The notes under the pieces: generated by a model
What the model was told of the DNA's origin: nothing
Database searches by the model: none
The model's input: the letters and a program-made list of their open reading frames with translations, nothing else
Shown: positions 1 to 9,756 of the stretch, piece by piece
Position numbering within the stretch: position 1 is the first letter of the stretch
Layout of the letters: every line of letters begins with the position of its first letter
Assembly (NCBI GenBank): GCA_000149265.1
Contig: CH003018.1
Location: 368,792-432,791, forward strand
Length of the DNA: 64,000 bases
Source of the DNA: Ciona savignyi
Lineage: Eukaryota > Chordata > Ascidiacea > Phlebobranchia > Cionidae
Reading direction: 5' to 3'
Program-made: the position numbers and the translations under genes

Positions 1-3000
1 AATTGTATAAAACGCTTAGGGATTTTTTGGTTATAAAAGTATTTAGAATATTGATTAATGAATATATGATGTAAAGTCGTGAATGCTGAAAAGTGACATC
101 CAACATTATATTGATTTAGGTTTGAATCCCAGCGAAGGGACCACGCGAAACCGTTCTTTCACCACTTCACGATGGCAATCGACACAAACAACATTCGCTT
201 CGTGTTTAATGCAGTTAAAGACACAATTCTACACGATAACCTTCACCAGCTCATGCTGCAGTGAAGCAACCGGGCGGAGATGTGAACTCGGCACATATTG
301 CACGACAGCACACTGGCCTTACACAAAAGTTAATTGAAGTATGCAATATTGAAGGTTGAAGTCCGCTGTATTTTTTGAACTTTATAATTTACTCCTTAAG
401 TCTAACAAACTGAACAACCGCCATTCGTGCCGCACGTAAATGATTGGCAATCCAAGGAATCCTTCCCACACAAAGTTTGTGCGGAAGGTGCACAAATCCC
501 GTTTCCTACGTTGGTGCGGTTACACTTCGACTCCGGCACTTATCATAAGCAAACTGCCCATCTACGAACAAACCCGATTCTTTACTTACCACCAACCACG
601 TGACATACAGCTCTGACGTAATGTGCTTCCGCAGTCTTTCTCTGTTCAGTCGTGACACCACACATAATGCGGACACGCGCCGAATTTAAACCGGTATCAA
701 CTAATGACGTGTAGACGTTTATATTTGGTAGCCGCAAAGTGACTAATATGTTCTTCTTCCGTAAACATTTATTTTCATCGTTTATATTTTTGACGTAATT
801 TGTGCCTTAGTGGCTTTTCAATAATACCAGCACCGTTTTAATTCAACCGAAGTTGCCAAATATTGAAGTTGCAATTTTCCTTTTATACGTTTGATGTTCG
901 CAAGCAATTCCTTCCACACATATTGTACGATCCCACAACACCTGCCAACACTATTTCCGTGACACACGCGCGCAGACTGAAGTTGCAGCTTGCAAATATC
1001 TCCTGTACACTTGAACTAAGTCGGTTTATTCATATACTAACGTCGACGTCAATTTCCATTACAATTAGCCCCATTTCAATCACACTTAACGATTTGTACC
1101 TTATGTCACGCTTTAGTCGTTATACGTAGAACCCATTACCTTTTTCTCAGTCAGCCCAATGGACTAAATTGTGTATTTTTTATATTTAACGAACATTTTA
1201 TTTTCGTTCTTTTTATACAAAATTCCGCGTTGGCGCAAATTCAATCATTTGATATTACCTGTCGCATCAACTATCTATTTGTGCGCTCAGATATTGGACG
1301 TTATGGATTGGCGCGACGGAAACTATCAATTTCCTTTGAATTCTATTACCTACTCTGGCTGTCATTTTCTCCCCAAAACAGATTCCAAATCCATTTGCGA
1401 CATCATGCAGTGACCACGTTTACATACCCCACTCACCACCGATGCAGTAAACCCCATTTTTTCCTTTTGTGCAATGCAGTTTCAAGTGTTCCCATGCGGT
1501 CTGTAATCAGTTTTTCAATTTGCTATCCTTTTTCCAACAAGAATGTACCGACGTTACTTTACAAACTCCGCGATTATGTGATAAAGTGTATTCTGTAGAA
1601 ACTTCTCATTGTTTACTATTATAATATTAATACCCCTAGTTTTTATCGTTTTATTTACAGCACTAACACGTAACCTACCGTTTCAGTATGTCTAGAATGT
1701 TCTATCAGTCAGTTTTCATGAATTCTGTTTTTTTACATGGTTACTTTCCAAGCCAGTCGTGGCATTGCGCTAATACGTATGCAGAGTGCAGATTATTGTA
1801 AATATAAAAATAAAACAAATCAAAGTTTCATTTACGCTATACACTGCTATCGAGTGTTGTAATAAAGTCTCTGTTTCCGAGTTCACCATCAACTTCACCA
1901 GATATGTTGGCCAATTACTCAAGTAAGGCCCTTAATCGTCGGAATTATTCGAATTTATTTGTGAGAAATATTTTTTCTTTAGAATGCTGTTTCCTCTAAA
2001 ATAGTTCGTGACCAGTTATTTCACGCCGAAAATCTGGTTTTCGTAACGATTTTAGGCGATGCACTGTAACGGTTACGTTACGTTTAGTAATAGATTAAAA
2101 GAACTACCGCAAAGACAAACAGTTGCGTTTAATTATGGATTTGTGTTAGTCAAGCTTTCGTTTCCAAGAGCATTTCTTTATTTGGAAATGTTCGAACTCA
2201 GTTAGGACGCGAAATAGAAGTCTTAAAATATTGGTGAACATTTTGTATTTGCAGTGGTGTAGGCCTACAAAACACCTAGTCATTTGTTATAGCCGCATGT
2301 ATTAGTGGGCAAGGCGCTTTCTGAACGTTTTATCGTGTGTTTTAAATAAAACCAGGTCACAGCAATTATAAACAGTGTTTTTATTAAATGTAGTTAGGCT
2401 GGACTAAGAAATTTAGCTACTGAAGAAAGCAATAATAAATCGAACAACACACCGATTTTCGAAACGAATTTCGGTAACCGCGTATAAATCTTCTCATGTG
2501 GATTTCCCTGTCCGTCTGGATTTAAATGAAACATACGGATACCAGGAAAGCTATTTACGGTTCTTCACGGAATTCTGTCAAAACAAAAGCTTTACCTGCA
2601 TGATTCCTTTTTTTTAGTTTTGGCCGAATAGCTCGGTTGTAGCACAGATACTCTGTACATGTAAGATCATATGTTATAGGTCATAGGATATTCATCTTTA
2701 TCTCCGTGAATGGGAAAATCAAGGGGGTTATCACACGGACCCATTAATCCGCTGGGTTCAGGCAATGTCCGTAAAGTGCCTTGCCCAAGGACACAACCGA
2801 CTAGCTAGCGACCAGTTTCGCACCTGCAACCTTTCGATTGAAAGGCGATGCACTTAACCGCTAGACCAACCGGCCGGACTTATAGCCTAAGGTGCACGTG
2901 AACAGAAAACACGCATGTTAAAAAGGCCAATTTATAAGTGTGAGACTAGAAAAATACGGTTCTGTAATAAGAGAGAGAAAGAAAATGTTGGTCATATTAT

Positions 3001-3344
3001 CCGAAATTTGGTCCTATTAAACGGATCATTTTAAGGAAGAAATTCCGGACCGCACCAGATTTGTCATAATAAGCGTCTCGTCATATTATCCGTGGTCATA
3101 ATAAGCTGCATCTACTGTATAACTAATAGTAGGCGTTTTGTTGAAAGAGCAATTATAGGCTTTCCACTACTCTGCTCGCAAGAGACCGTAAGGCCGTCTA
3201 TGGGCCATTAAGTAACAAACTAAAGCAATGTAATTTTAGATGTCTATATGTGGAATATGTTTACATTCATGGGGATTTCCCTAAACTGGAACATTTAAAT
3301 TTGAGAAATCAGAATGACTAAGCAATATTTCGTTAATATTTGCA
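1..3344. other. Intergenic stretch, no gene recognised
   Basis: No reading frame here resembles a protein family I know. The open frames are short and lack convincing splice context. A minus-strand open segment of about 200 bases at 589-796 (no starting Met, contains LVDTG) ends at a good GTAAGT donor and could be an exon or a relic of a retroelement; it is too weak to call. A tRNA-derived SINE lies at 2683-2878. The right edge is the probable 5' flank of MUTYH, with an acceptor-like TTTGCAG near 3345, 18 bases before its ATG. Confidence 0.5.
2683..2878 (-). repeat. tRNA-derived SINE, internally deleted
   Basis: Read on the minus strand it begins GGCCGGTTGGTCTAGCGG, a tRNA A-box-like head, followed by a B-box-like GGTTGCAGGTGCGAAAC, and ends in the family's ATCCTAT tail. 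It matches the longer copies at 29145-29439 and 55274-55579, but the middle part (the block with TTGCAGTGTGTTG in other copies) is missing. Confidence 0.8.
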
Positions 3345-3362
3345 GACTCTGTAACTGCCACG

Positions 3363-6300
3363 ATGACCTCTTGTTATGCATTTACTCATAAGGAAGTTCA
3401 AAGTTTTCGTTGCTTTCTTCTAAAGTGGTATTCCGAAAACAAACGTGATCTTCCTTGGAGACGAATAGCAGAAACGTGCAGTAGTCGGAACCAGCATGCT
3501 TACGCTGTTTGGGTTTCGGAAGTCATGCTGCAGCAAACAAGGGTGGCAACTGTTATCGAATACTATAACAGGTTGGTTTATTAAACTTATACAAACACCA
3601 GTGTCTTACTTCACAAGGATCGAATTATAACCTTAGCCTGTCATCCTGACTCGCAGAAATTATGTTTAACATATTATAATTATTTTGTATTTATTTTATC
3701 TGGTTACCAAATGAAAATCTTAAATCTTTTACATGCACATACAAGCCTTGATGCTGGTTCATGGTACCTTAGTAGTCTTTAGCCCGTATGGAAAGTACGT
3801 CAATTTTCGACGAGATCTCGAGTGTGCATGCGCCAAATATTTAAGTGTGCAGTGTGCAAACGTCTAAGAGTTCACACTTCAAGTGTGCACACAATCTCAT
3901 TTTTATTACTGTTTTACCAAAATCTTAAAAAAAACATATTATTCTATCCTCAATTTTTCGTGTCCGTCAGCTAACGTATCTATCTACGCAACAAAAACGT
4001 TGCTGACAGTAAATTACCCTAGGTCCAGAGGTAGGTTTACAGGTTTGTAGGAAATTATACGATGTTTATGTTTAAACATCGCTAGCTTGCGAGCGTGTGT
4101 GAAATAACCCAAGTGTGCAAAGACGCGGGGGTAAAAAAAACTCGAGTGTGCAGCTGCCATACTTTCCATACTGGGTCTTTATCATTAAATCTGGCTAAAT
4201 AGCATGGTGGGTTATTATGTCGCCTTTAAACTGACTGGTTAAAGGTTTTAAAATGCAAGACACTTCGCGGACATTAATTATACCCAATATTAATGGGATA
4301 TCTACTAAAAGTGATGAAACGTTTTAAACATACACAACACACTGCAATATCTCTGGTAACTGACTGTGGGCCTTTGGTAATTTGACGGTTACCCGTGTTA
4401 TAACTTTTTCACCTTTTTCCACCGACAGGGATAAAACATGATCCTATCCTAAATAATAATAAATCATATTGACAGGTGGATGAACAAATTTCCAACCGTT
4501 TTAAGTCTCTCTCGTGCAACTGAAGTTGAAGTGAATGAGTTATGGACAGGGCTGGGATATTACTCTAGAGCAGGGATGGCCAACCTTCTATTGTAATGGG
4601 CCGCATTGTCACTTAAAATAATTCAATGGGCCGCAGAACCTTAAAAATGGCAGGGTTCGAATTAATGGTTTTGAAATGATTTGCGAAATGCGCGGATTAG
4701 GAGCGCGCGAAAAAAAAATTGGTTATGATAATTTGCCTTAAACGACCAGAAAGAAAGCAGACAGTACCGTTATTTATTAGTACAGTAATGATAAATTGCA
4801 ATAAACGTAAATTTAAAAGGGGTATGTCGCATCTCGCCAATCATAAATAAAGGAATCGAGGTATATTAACGCATAATGGCGATTATTGCCTTGTGATAGC
4901 AATGCTTATTATACGCCAATAATGCAAAGTAAAGCCAATGTAAATAATGTTATGTTGAAGGCAAACGAAGTTATATTAACGTGTTGAGAATGTATTATTA
5001 AAAGTGCGCGAAATCAGTACCGGTAATTTATATTTTCGCGATTTTGTTAAATTTTGTAATTCGCGAACTTCAGAAAACGGTTCGCGAATAGCGATTAGCG
5101 TTCCCTTAATTCCAACCCTGAATGGGTACATAAAGAAACAATTAAAAGCATTAATTTCATCTTTGAAAAAAGGAACAAATAACACATATAGAAAGAAAAA
5201 AAAACTTATTTCTGCAATACAAAGTCAATGAGATAAGTGAGTGTTTTACATTTGAATTAGGCCAAGATTTAAAGTTCAAAATACTACTTGAAGTAAAAAT
5301 GACTAGCGGGCCGCACAAAAATCTCAGGTGGGCCGCACTGCGGCCCGCGGGCCGCAGGTTGGACATCCCTGCTCTAGAGGCAGGAGGCTTAGGCAAGCAG
5401 CTATCAAAGTTGTTGAAGAATTGGATGGAAAAATTCCAGAAACATCGGGTGAATTGTTGAAAAGCATGCCCGGTGTTGGACGGTAGGCTTTTTATGATTT
5501 TGAAGTCAGTACAAATTAGTAATTAAAATAACCTTTATTAACTAATAGAATGGCTGTTTAGTTGTTTAAGTTGAATGAATATTGGCATATGTAGACAGGC
5601 ATTGATGTTGTTTTCTTCACAAGCTGTTCTGTACTACCATGATCTAGCACCTATCAAAGATGCTAAACAAAAACTAAAGCTGTACTTAGAATCATATTGT
5701 TATTATTATTTTTTCCTTTCCTAAATTATAAAAAATAACTTTTACCTTTACTTAACATGTAATTAATGTAAAGTAAATAAACACTTAAATTATTGTTATT
5801 TTAACAGTTATGATTGTAAACCAGGTATACAGCATCTGCGATTGCATCAATTGCATTTAATAAAGTAACGGGAGTTGTGGATGGAAATGTGACGAGAGTC
5901 TTATGCAGAGTAAGAGCTATCGGGGGAAACACAACTAACAAAGCAGTTGTCTCACATCTATGGCAACTTGCTAACGACTTGGTTGATCCAACTGCACCTG
6001 GAGATTTTAATCAGGTCTAAATAAACCTTAATCTTATCTGTTTATTGTAAACCATATTTTTTGGTTTTATAATGTAATTGTTAAACTGATAATTGGAGTA
6101 TTTACAAAATAATGCGTCAGCATGGTCGACAAGGGCGTAATGCACAATTTTTAAATCTGGTACATATTTTGTCCTTACCATGGTCACTGGTCATAAACCG
6201 TGTGGTTTATGACCTCCATCCAATGCTTTTGACTTAAAAAAGGCGTAAAACTCTTAAAGTTACAAACGATATTAAAAGTAACACACACAGCAATAAGGCT

Positions 6301-7409
6301 AATTCTAATAATACTGTGCATTTATTATTCTTGCGATGAAGTTATATTTAACGATGGCAATGATACGTGTGGTTGGATATCTATCTTCACTTTTAGGATA
6401 AAATCTATACTTTGGATGTTTAAGTCAATAAATATATTTATTCTCAGGCAATGATGGAACTAGGAGCGACTGTTTGTTTACCAAAGAACCCAAATTGTTG
6501 TCAATGTCCTGTTAGATCTTTGTGCAAAGCCAGACTTCAAGTTGAAGCAGCCTCAGGAATTGCAAAGATGAACTTTCTAAAAGAATCCACTGATGAGAAG
6601 ATGATGGAATATTCGAAATGTAGTCCTAAAGACATGAGTACATCTGTGCAGGTAAACGAAGCACAAATAAAAACGGAAAATGGTCATGATTCTGCTATTG
6701 ATATAGAAGAATGTGCAGATGAATTATCCTTGCCAGCTGCAGAACCATGGTTGTTAGAACTAGGAGTTACCAATTACCCAAGAAAACCGAAGAAAAAGGA
6801 ACAAAGAAATGAAAAACGTGCAGTTGTGGTTATTCAAATTTTTTGCACAAAGCACATGGATAGCAAAGAAAAATGCTGTTTAATGGAATCAAAATGGTTG
6901 TTTGTACAGCGATCAAATAAAGGCCTTCTGGCAGGGCTGTGGGATTTTCCAAATGAAATATTGCCCATAACCTATGATTCTGATGTGAAGTAATTATAAA
7001 AAAACGAAAACGAGGGAGTAACTCTAAAGCATGTAAAGAAAAAGAGACCAAACTTTTTTCCGATAAAATTCTCACTATCTTTCCGAAAAATCAAGTAATT
7101 GTTATCAAGCGAAACTCGATAGGGGAATGTGTGCATTTGTTTTCACACATCCGACAAACAAATTGTGTTGAGTACATACAACTTGCAATAGATAATTGCT
7201 CGATAGGAGTTCCTCCTGTAAAACCCCCGTACAAATGGATGACTGGTGTCGAGTTTACAGAATGCGCTACCTCAAGTGCAGTACAAAAAATATTCACCCT
7301 GTGTTCTAATTCCAACAGAGCTAACAACACACAAATTAGACCAACAACAAACAAAAAAATAAAAAAAGAATCCATCATTTCTGATTATTTTACGACTAAG
7401 AAAACGTAA
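3363..7409 (+). CDS. MUTYH: MUTYH adenine-DNA glycosylase, core exon split by a transposon
   Basis: Nuclear/mitochondrial base-excision-repair enzyme that removes adenine mispaired with 8-oxoguanine. Exons I derive: 3363-3571, 4476-4570 plus 5380-5482 (one exon split by an insertion), 5825-6014, 6448 to about 6984, about 7047-7409. Without the insertion this gives about 498 residues (human about 535). Visible: [34 protein letters not shown], the helix-hairpin-helix [12 protein letters not shown], catalytic Asp in [18 protein letters not shown], the [4Fe4S] cysteines with C-x6-C-x2-C-x5-C spacing, the NUDIX-like LLAGLWDFP and VHLFSHI. The C-terminus ESIISDYF resembles a PCNA-interacting box with Gln replaced by Glu. 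An 801-bp hAT-type element separates GLGYYSR from GRRL. The frame also changes between 6985 and 7046: a 62-nt intron there would give the human-like spacing, but its acceptor is purine-rich, so a one-base indel is possible. The start follows a TTTGCAG acceptor. Identity is certain; function of this allele is in doubt. Confidence 0.93.
3783..4174. mobile_element. hAT-type MITE, family 1, copy 1 (MUTYH intron 1)
   Basis: Ends CCCGTATGGAAAGTA and TACTTTCCATACTGG are inverted repeats. Flanking 8-mers GTCTTTAG and GTCTTTAT match at 7 of 8 positions, as expected for an 8-bp target duplication. Internal blocks (AAACATCG, AGGTTTACAGGTTTG) are shared, inverted, with the copy at 34593-35061. No coding capacity. 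Confidence 0.75.
4190..4455 (+). repeat. Degenerate tRNA-derived SINE in MUTYH intron 1
   Basis: Shares the order of blocks with the other copies: a head with CGCCTTTAAACTGACTGG, then CGGACATTAATT, CACAACACACTGCAATA, GACGGTTACCCGTGTTATAAC and a terminal ATCCTATCCTA. It is more diverged than most copies here. Confidence 0.7.
4571..5371. mobile_element. hAT-type non-autonomous element inside MUTYH coding exon 2
   Basis: The element starts CAGGGATGGCCAACC and ends GGTTGGACATCCCTG, imperfect terminal inverted repeats (one mismatch in 15) with GC-rich GGGCCGC subterminal blocks, the style of vertebrate Charlie/Blackjack hAT elements. It is bracketed by an exact 8-bp duplication, CTCTAGAG, at 4563-4570 and 5372-5379; removing the element and one copy restores the MUTYH codons for YYSRGRRL. 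The interior is AT-rich with no transposase-like frame, so it must have moved using an enzyme made elsewhere. Confidence 0.92.
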
Positions 7410-7426
7410 ACTAAATCTGCTATTTT

Positions 7427-7432
7427 AATAAA
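7427..7432 (+). terminator. MUTYH polyadenylation signal
   Basis: AATAAA lies 18 bases after the MUTYH stop codon. The next gene's ATG is about 250 bases further on. Confidence 0.6.
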
Positions 7433-7640
7433 ATTGTCTTTTATATCATTAACATTGCTGCATGGTATTTAATGCAAAAGTTATCATACAGGATACTATT
7501 ATGCACAGGGTAGAATGTTTCCGTGATTGGGCAGTACATTTTTAATGGACTTTTATGTATAATCTTATAGCCTCACTTGTTATTTAGATCGCTTTTTGAA
7601 ATTACTGCCACTATATTGATGATCATGCATAAATTAATAT

Positions 7641-7650
7641 TTTTTTTCAG
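7641..7650 (+). promoter_or_regulatory. Splice acceptor just upstream of PTGR3 ATG
   Basis: TTTTTTTCAG, a strong acceptor, lies 34 bases before the chosen ATG. It could close a 5'UTR intron or, given that Ciona uses spliced-leader trans-splicing, receive a leader in an operon-like arrangement with MUTYH. Which of these holds cannot be read from DNA alone. Confidence 0.45.
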
Positions 7651-7684
7651 ACATTACATAGTCAGCAATAGATACTGTTCAATC

Positions 7685-9511
7685 ATGTCTGTTTCTTTAC
7701 CATCCTCGATGAGAAAGTTGGTTGTACAAGCCCTCACCTCGAACTTCAGGAAAGCTATTGAGATCCAAACCGTTTCACTCCCGGTCCCAACATCCGGTCA
7801 CGTCTTGGTGAAGAATCGTTACGTCGGCATCAATGCCTCGGATGTTAACTTCACCGCTGGAAAATATGCTCCTGGTGTTTCCCCTCCGTTTGATGCCGGA
7901 TTTGAAGCCGTCGGAGAAGTTGTTGCCGTTAGTGACGACTTACCCGCAAGCCTTGTTGGGAAAAGTGTTGCTCATATGTCAAATGGAGCATTCTCTGAAT
8001 TTCAATCAGTTGCTGGGAAGAAGTTATTTGAGATTCCGAATGCAGAACCGGAATACTTAACCTGTATGGTCAGTGGCATGACAGCAAAATTGGCCCTACA
8101 AGAATGCGGCCATTTAAAGAAAACTGATAAGGTGGTGAATTTGATTATAATTATTGTAAGCTTTTAAAGCATTGTAAAATGTCGCGGAATATAAATATTT
8201 ACTTGTCTAAACCTTGGCAGTGTTGTCTTGTACACCAACTATAGGCTATAAAAATTTTGGTTCATTTCTTCTATCTTAAATCTGTCTAGGTGTTAGTCAC
8301 TGCAGCTTCTGGTGGTACTGGACAGTTTGCTGTGCAGTTGGCAAAATTAGCTGGATGCCATGTAATCGGGACTTGTTCGTCAAGCTCAAAAGTCGACTTT
8401 CTGAAGTCAATTGGATGTGATCATGCTATTAATGTTTCCACGGAGGTTTAAAATTACTTGATTTATACATTTTTGAAAACACTGCTGTATATTTATAATT
8501 TATTTATTCACAATAAGGAGAATATATACTGCCTAATAAAAAAAACTCCTCAAACAAATTTAATTGTGTGTGTTGTAATTATAATTCTTATGGCACTTTA
8601 CATAAATTATTTCACTCAGTTCCAGTATAAAATGGGTTTTCTGCAAAAGTATGATAGATATGGCAACCGCCTGGTGAATTCAGTGTATAAAAAACGTAAT
8701 TTAAAACCACGCCCTTACCGAGACACATTTGTCTATCTAGTGCACTATTCCATGCTTTTATATTACAAATGTGCAGTTTCAGATAAAACTCATAACAGCA
8801 CTGTAACACTAATCAAAACGAATCTCTTAGAACCTGAACCAGGTGTTAAAGGAGAGTTATCCAGAAGGAGTAGATGTTGTGTACGAATCAGTTGGTGGTG
8901 ATACGTATGAGACCTGCGTGAACCGACTTGCGGTGAAAGGACGACTCATAGTCATCGGTTACATATCTGGATACCAGAAACCTATGGGGGTTGCATCAGT
9001 GTCATCTAGGTTGGTGAGAAAAACAATGATCAGATGTAAACCTATAAAACATATATCAGTGTATTGTCGTTGGCTATGTTGAAAATGTAAAAATGTGTGC
9101 AGAAACACTGTTAAAATGCATCTATGCCTAAATCCATATTGCAGCAGCATTAGTTCTTATTCAAAAAGAATCTTAGATCATTATTATTATAAAAATGATC
9201 ATTATTATATATTAATAATTTGCAGAAGTGCTTCAGCTCTGCCAGTCAAAATGCTCATGAAAAGTTCAAGTGTTAGTGGGTTTTTCCTCTTTCACTATGC
9301 TGACCAGTGGAGAGCAACATTCCACGAGTTGTGTGGTCTCTATAAGGACAAGAAACTGTCATGCACTGTCGCAGATGGAAGCAGCGAGAGGATTGGAGGA
9401 TTCAAAGGCATCGATTCAATCCCGGATGCTGTTGATTTCCTTTATTCTAGGAAAAGCATCGGAAAAATTTTCGTTGAGTTAAATCCGCAGAACACGGGCA
9501 ATAAACTTTAA
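7685..9511 (+). CDS. PTGR3: PTGR3/ZADH2-like NADPH-dependent oxidoreductase
   Basis: Medium-chain dehydrogenase/reductase of the quinone-oxidoreductase group. The vertebrate homologue, prostaglandin reductase 3 (ZADH2), reduces the 13,14 double bond of 15-keto-prostaglandins. Four exons, 7685-8131, 8290-8445, 8843-9009 and 9226-9511, join in phase to 351 residues (human 377). Visible: [17 protein letters not shown], the cofactor-binding glycine motif [53 protein letters not shown] and the C-terminal [11 protein letters not shown] chose the ATG before [13 protein letters not shown] because the frame upstream crosses a splice acceptor; an in-frame ATG at the MRKLVV position is the alternative. 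Exon 1 starts about 275 bases after the MUTYH stop. The gene converges on the TIR adaptor, whose stop is 245 bases away. Confidence 0.93.
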
Positions 9512-9648
9512 TCTACTAAATGCAATTTTAATTTTATTTCATTTGTAATTTTTATTTACATTAGTCTCAATTTTATTTCAATTGTAATTTTCATTGACAC
9601 CGCCTAAAATTGTGTGGCTGCAAATTAATTATTTGTGATATGAAACCA

Positions 9649-9654
9649 AATAAA
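9649..9654 (+). terminator. PTGR3 polyadenylation signal
   Basis: AATAAA 138 bases downstream of the PTGR3 stop, inside the short gap between the two convergent genes. Confidence 0.55.
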
Positions 9655-9756
9655 TCCACCGAAAATCACAAGATTTTTTCTTTGTTTGAGTACAGTTTAC
9701 TATAAAAAAATATTTTGAAACAACAGTGCGGAATTTAGTAGTTAAAACATTTGTGT

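Noticed and set aside
2840..2880. tRNA gene (A and B boxes on the minus strand)
   Set aside because: No acceptor stem or complete cloverleaf, and the same head occurs in many SINE copies.
6990..7018. 29-nt intron in MUTYH
   Set aside because: It would restore the frame but is shorter than any normal spliceosomal intron in animals.
8458..8901. Open frame of 147 codons on the plus strand
   Set aside because: It is mostly intron 2 of PTGR3, running out of frame into exon 3; the protein is Asn/Ile/Tyr-rich and unlike any family.
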